From NCBI GenBank assembly GCA_024036415.1, contig JAMWET010003453.1, positions 101,001 to 165,000 on the forward strand: 64,000 bases of DNA. Direction: 5' to 3'. Source of the stretch: Prochilodus magdalenae (Eukaryota; Chordata; Actinopteri; Characiformes; Prochilodontidae). Below are positions 48,501-54,500 of the stretch, piece after piece. The notes beneath the pieces were generated by a model. It ran no database searches. It was not told the DNA's origin and saw only the letters and a program-made list of their open reading frames with translations. The first letter of the stretch is position 1. The number at the start of each line of letters is the position of its first letter. The position numbers and the translations under genes were made by a program.

Positions 48501-51500
48501 TTCGTGAAGAAACCGTATGTTCCGGTGTCGTTGGCATTGGCGTTCCTGAACTTTCTGGTGGTGTAGGCTCTTGTGAAGAGGACATGGTGGATGGTGAAGA
48601 AACTGTATGTTCCAGTGTTGTTGGTGCTGGCGTTCCTGAACTTTCTGGTGTAGGTTGTGTTATAGTAGAGGACATAAGGGAAGGTGAGGAAACAATATGT
48701 TCCAGAGTTGTTGGTATTGGCGTTCCTGAACTTTCTGGTGTTGGCTGTTGTGAAGAGGACATGGGGGATGGTGAAGAAGCAGTAGTTTCAGGCATTGGTG
48801 ATACTAAAGTTGTTGTACTTTCTGTTGTAGGTTGTGTTATAGTGGACATAAGGGAAGGTGAGGAAACAATATGTTCCAGTGTTGTTGGTGCTGGCGTTCC
48901 TGAACTTTCTGATGGTGTAGACTGTTGTGAAGAGGACATGGTGGATGGTGAAGAAACTGTATGTTCCAGTGTTGCTGGTACTGGCGTTCCTGAACTTTCT
49001 GGTGGTGTAGGTTGTTGTGAAGAGGACATGGTGGATGGTGAAGAAACAGTAATTTCAGCGATTGGTGATACTAAAGTTGTAGTACTTGCTGTTGCAGGTT
49101 GTGTTGTAGTGGACATAAGTGAAGGTGAGGAAACAATATGTTCCAGTGTTGTTGGTGCTGGCGTTCCTGAACTTTCTGGTGTTGGCTGTAGTGAAGAGGA
49201 CATGGGTGTTCGTGAAGAAACCGTATGTTCCGGTGTCGTTGGCATTGGCGTTCCTGAACTTTCTGGTGGTGTAGGCTCTTGTGAAGAGGACATGGTGGAT
49301 GGTGAAGAAACTGTATGTTCCAGTGTTGTTGGTACTGGCGTTCCTGAACTTTCTGGTGTAGGTTGTGTTATAGTAGAGGACATAAGGGAAGGTGAGGAAA
49401 CAATATGTTCCAGAGTTGTTGGTACTGGCGTTCCTGAACTTTCTGGTGTTGGCTGTTGTGAAGAGGACATGGGGGATGGTGAAGAAGCAGTAGTTTCAGG
49501 CATTGGTGATACTAAAGTTGTTGTACTTTCTGTTGTAGGTTGTGTTATAGTGGACATAAGGGAAGATGAGGAAACAATATGTTCCAGTGTTGTTGGTGCT
49601 GGTGTTCCTGAACTTTCTGGTGTTGGCTGTAGTGAAGAGGACATAGAGGATGGTGAAGAAACAGTACGTTCCAGTGTTGCTGGTACTGGCGTTCCTGAAC
49701 TTTCTGTTGTAGGTTGTGTTATAGTAGAGGACATAGGGGATGGTGAAGAAACCGTATGTTCCGGTGTTGCGGGCACTGGCGTTCCTGAACTTTCTGGTGT
49801 TGGCTGTTGTGAAGAGGACATGGGGGATGGTGAAGAAGCAGTACGTACAGCCATTGGTGATACTAAAGTTGTTGTACTTTCTGTTGCAGGTTGTGTTGTA
49901 GTGGACATAAGGGAAGGTGAGGAAACAATATGTTCCAGTGTTGTTGGTGCTGGTGTTCCTGAACTTTCTGGTGTTGGCTGTAGTGAAGAGGACATGGAGG
50001 ATGGTGAAGAAACCGTATGTTCTGGTGTTGTTGGTGCTGGTGTTCCTGAACTTTCGGGTGGTGTAGGCTGTTGTGAAGAGGACATGGTGGATGGTGAAGA
50101 AGCAGTAGTTTCAGGCAGTGCTGATACTAAAGTTGTTGTACTTTCTGCTGTAGGTTGTGTTATAGTAGAGGACATGGCGGATGGTAAAGAAACAATATGT
50201 TCCGGTGTTGTTGGTGCTGGGGTATTTGAACTTTCTGATGTAGGTTGCACTTTGGTGGATGTGGGGAATGGTAAGGAGGTAATCATATTAGCAGTTGTAG
50301 GATTTTCAGTCTCTTCAGTACATTCGGTTTCCCATGGTTCTGTAGTTTGTGAGAATGAACCTGTAGTTCTTGAACTTGCTGTTGGAGATTGTGTTATAGT
50401 AGGGGACATGGGGGATGGTGAAGGAACCGTATGTTCTAGTGTTGTTTGTACTGGTATTCTTGAACTTTCTGGTGATGGCTGTGGTAAACTGGACATAGTG
50501 GATGGTGAAAAAACAGTATGTTCCAGTGTTGTTGGTGCTGGCGTTCCTGAACTTTCTGTTGTGGATTGTGTTATAGTAGAGGACATGGGGGAAGGTGAGG
50601 AAACAGTATGTTCCAGTGTTGTTGGTGCTGGCGTTCCTGAACTTTCTGGTGTTGGCTGTAGTGAAGAGGACATGGTGGATGGTGAAGAAGCAGTAGTTTC
50701 AGCCATTGGTGTTTCTAAAGTTGTTGTACTTTCTGTTGCAGGTTGTGTTGTAGTGGACATAGTAGATGGTGAAGAAACTATATGTTCCGGTGTTGCTGGT
50801 AGTGGCGTACCTGAACTTTCTGTTGTAGGTTGTGTTATAGTAGAGGACATGGGGGATGGAGACAAATGAGTATGTTCTGGTGTTGCGGGCACGGGCGTTC
50901 CTGAACTTTCTGGTGGTGTAGGTTGTTGTGAGGAGGACATGGTGGATGGTGAAGAAACAGTAATTTCAGCCATTGGTGATTCTAAAGTTGTTGTACTTTC
51001 TGTTGTAGGTCGTGTTATAGTGGACATAGTGGATGGTGAAGAAACAGTATGTTCCAGTGTTGCTGGTACTGGCGTTCCTGAACTTTCTGTTGTAGGTAGT
51101 GTTGTAGTGGACATAAGGGAAGGTGAGGAAACAGTATGTTCCAATGTTGTTGGTGCTGGCGTTCCTGAACTTTCTGGTGTTGGCTGTAGTGAAGAGGACA
51201 TGGAGGATGGTGAAGAAACCGTATGTTCTGGTGTTGTTGGTGCTGGTGTTCCTGAACTTTCGGGTGGTGTAGGCTGTTGTGAAGAGGACATGGTGGATGG
51301 TGAAGAAGCAGTAGTTTCAGGCAGTGCTGATACTAAAGTTGTTGTACTTTCTGCTGTAGGTTGTGTTATAGTAGAGGACATGGCGGATGGTGAAGAAACC
51401 ATATGTTCCGGTGTTGTTGGTGCTGGGGTATTTGAACTTTCTGATGTAGGTTGCACTTTGGTGGATGTGGGGAATGGTAAGGAGGTAATCATATTAGCAG

Positions 51501-54500
51501 TTGTAGGATTTTCAGTCTCTTCAGTGCATTCAGTTTCCCATGGTTCTGTAGTTTGTGAGAATGAACCTGTAGTTCTTGAACTTGCTGTTGGAGATTGTGT
51601 TATAGTAGGGGACATGGGGGGTGGTGAAGGAACCGTATGTTCTAGTGTTGTTTGTTCTGGTATTCTTGAACTTTCTGGTGATGGCTGTGGTAAACTGGAC
51701 ATAGTGGATGGTGAAGAAACAGTATGTTCCAGTGTTGTTGGTGCTGGCGTTCCTGAACTTTCTGTTGTGGGTTGTGTTATAGTAGAGGACATGGGGGAAG
51801 GTGAAGAAACAGTATGTTCCAGTGTTGTTGGTATTGGCGTTCCTGAACTTTCTGGTGTTGGCTGTTGTGAAGAGGACATGGGGGATGGTGAAGAAACAGT
51901 ATTTTCAGCCATTGGTGTTTCTAAAGTTGTTGTACTTTCTGTTGCAGGTTGTGTTGTAGTGGACATAAGGGAAGGTGAGGAAACAATATGTTCCAGAGTT
52001 GTTGGCACTGGCGTTCCTGAACTTTCTGTTGTTGGCTGTAGTGAAGAGGACATGGAGGATGGTGAAGAAACAGTATGTTCTGGTGTTGTTGGTGCTGGCG
52101 TTCTTGAACTTTCGGGTGGTGTAGGCTGTTGTGAAGAAGACATGGTGGATGGTGAAGAAGCAGTAGTTTCAGCCAGTGCTGATACTAAAGTTGTTATACT
52201 TTCTGCTGTAGGTTGTGTTATAGTAGAGAACATGGTGGATGCTGAAGAAAACATATGTTCCAGTGTTGCTGGTGCTGGCGTTTCTGAACTTTCTGGTTTA
52301 GGTTGTGTTATAGTAGAGGACATGGGGGTTGGTGAAGAAACCGTATGTTCCAGTGTTGCAGGCCCTGGCGTTCCTGAACTTTCTGGTGGTGTAGGTTGTT
52401 GTGAAGAGGACATGGTGGATGGTGAAGAAGCAGTAGTTTCAGGCATTGGTGATACTAAAGTTGTTGTACTTTCTGTTGCAGGTTGTGTTGTAGTGGACAT
52501 AAGGGAAGGTGAGGAAACAATATGTTCCAGAGTTGTTGGCACTGGCGTTCCTGAACTTTTTGGTGTTGGCTGTAGTGAAGAGGACATGGGGGTTGGTGAA
52601 TAAACCGTATGTTCTGGTGTTGTTGGTGCTGGTGTTCCTGAACTTTCTGGTGGTGTAGGCTGTTGTGAAGAGGACATAGTGGATGGTGAAGAAGCAGTAG
52701 TTTCAGGTATTGGTGATACTAAAGTTGTTGTACTTTCTGCTGTAGGTTGTGTTATAGTAGAGGACATGGCGGATGGTAAAGAAACAATATGTTCCGGTGT
52801 TGTTGGTGCTGGGGTATTTGAACTTTCTGATGTAGGTTGCACTTTGGTGGATGTGGGGAATGGTAAGGAGGTAATCATATTAGCAGTTGTAGGATTTTCA
52901 GTCTCTTCAGTACATTCGGTTTCCCATGGTTCTGTAGTTTGTGAGAATGAACCTGTAGTTCTTGAACTTGCTGTTGGAGATTGTGTTATAGTAGGGGACA
53001 TGGGGGATGGTGAAGGAACCGTATGTTCTAGTGTTGTTTGTACTGGTATTCTTGAACTTTCTGGTGTTGGCTGTGGTAAACTGGACATAGTGGATGGTGA
53101 AAAAACAGTATGTTCCAGTGTTGTTGGTGCTGGCGTTCCTGAACTTTCTGTTGTGGGTTGTGTTATAGTAGAGGACATGGGGGAAGGTGAGGAAACAGTA
53201 TGTTCCAGTGTTGTTGGTGCTGGTGTTCCTGAACTTTCTGGTGTTGGCTGTAGTGAAGAGGACATGGTGAATGGTGAAGAAGCAGTAGTTTCAGCCATTG
53301 GTGTTTCTAAAGTTGTTGTACTTTCTGTTGCAGGTTGCGTTGTAGTGGACATAGTAAATGGTGAAGAAACTATATGTTCCGGTGTTGCTGGTAGTGGCGT
53401 ACCTGAACTTTCTGTTGTAGGTTGTGTTATAGTAGAGTACATGGGGGATGGTGAAGAAACAGTATGTTCCAGTGTTGTTGGCGCTGGCGTTCCTGAACTA
53501 TCTGGTGTTGGCTGTAGTGAAGAGGACATGGTGGATGGTGAAGAAGCAGTAGTTTCAGCCATTGGTGTTTCTAAAGTTGTTTTACTTTCTGTTGCAGGTT
53601 GTGTTATAGTAGAGGACATGGGGGATGGAGACAAATGAGTATGTTCCAGTGTTGCTGGTACTGGCGTTCCTGAACTTTCTGGTGGTGTAGGTTGTTGTGA
53701 AGAGGACATGGGGGATGGTGAAGAAACAGTAATTTCAGCGATTGGTGATTCTAAAGTTGTTGTACTTTCTGTTGTAGGTCGTGTTATAGTGGACATAGTG
53801 GATGGTGAAGAACCAGTAAGTTCCAGTGTTGCTGGTACTGGCGTTCCTGAACTTTCTGTTGTAGGTTGTGTTGTAGTGGACATAAGGGAAGGTGAGGAAA
53901 CAGTATGTTCCAATGTTGTTGGTGCTGGCGTTCCTGAACTTTCTGGTGTTGGCTGTAGTGAAGAGGACATGGAGGATGGTGAAGAAACCGTATGTTCTGG
54001 TGTCGTTGGTACTGGTGTTCCTGAACTTTCGGGTGGTGTAGGCTGTTGTGAAGAAGACATGGTGGATGGTGAAGAAGCAGTAGTTTCAGGCAGTGCTGAT
54101 ACTAAAGTTGTTGTACTTTCTGTTGCAGGTTGTGTTGTAGTGGACATAGTGGATGGTGAAGAAACTGTATGTTCCAGTGTTGCTGGTCCTGGCGTTCCTG
54201 AACTTTTTGTTGTAGGTTGTGTTATAGTAGAGGACATGGGGGATGGTGAAGAAACCGTATGTTCCGGTGTTGTTGGTGCTGGGGTATTTGAACTTTCTGA
54301 TGTAGGTTGCACTTTGGTGGATGTGGGGAATGGTAAGGAGGTAATCATATTAGCAGTTGTAGGATTTTCAGTCACTTCAGTGCATTCAGTTTCCCATGGT
54401 TCTGTAGTTTGTGAGAATGAACCTGTAGTTCTTGAACTTGCTGTTGGAGGTTGTGTTATAGTAGGGGACATGGGGGATGGTGAAGGAACCGTATGTTCCA

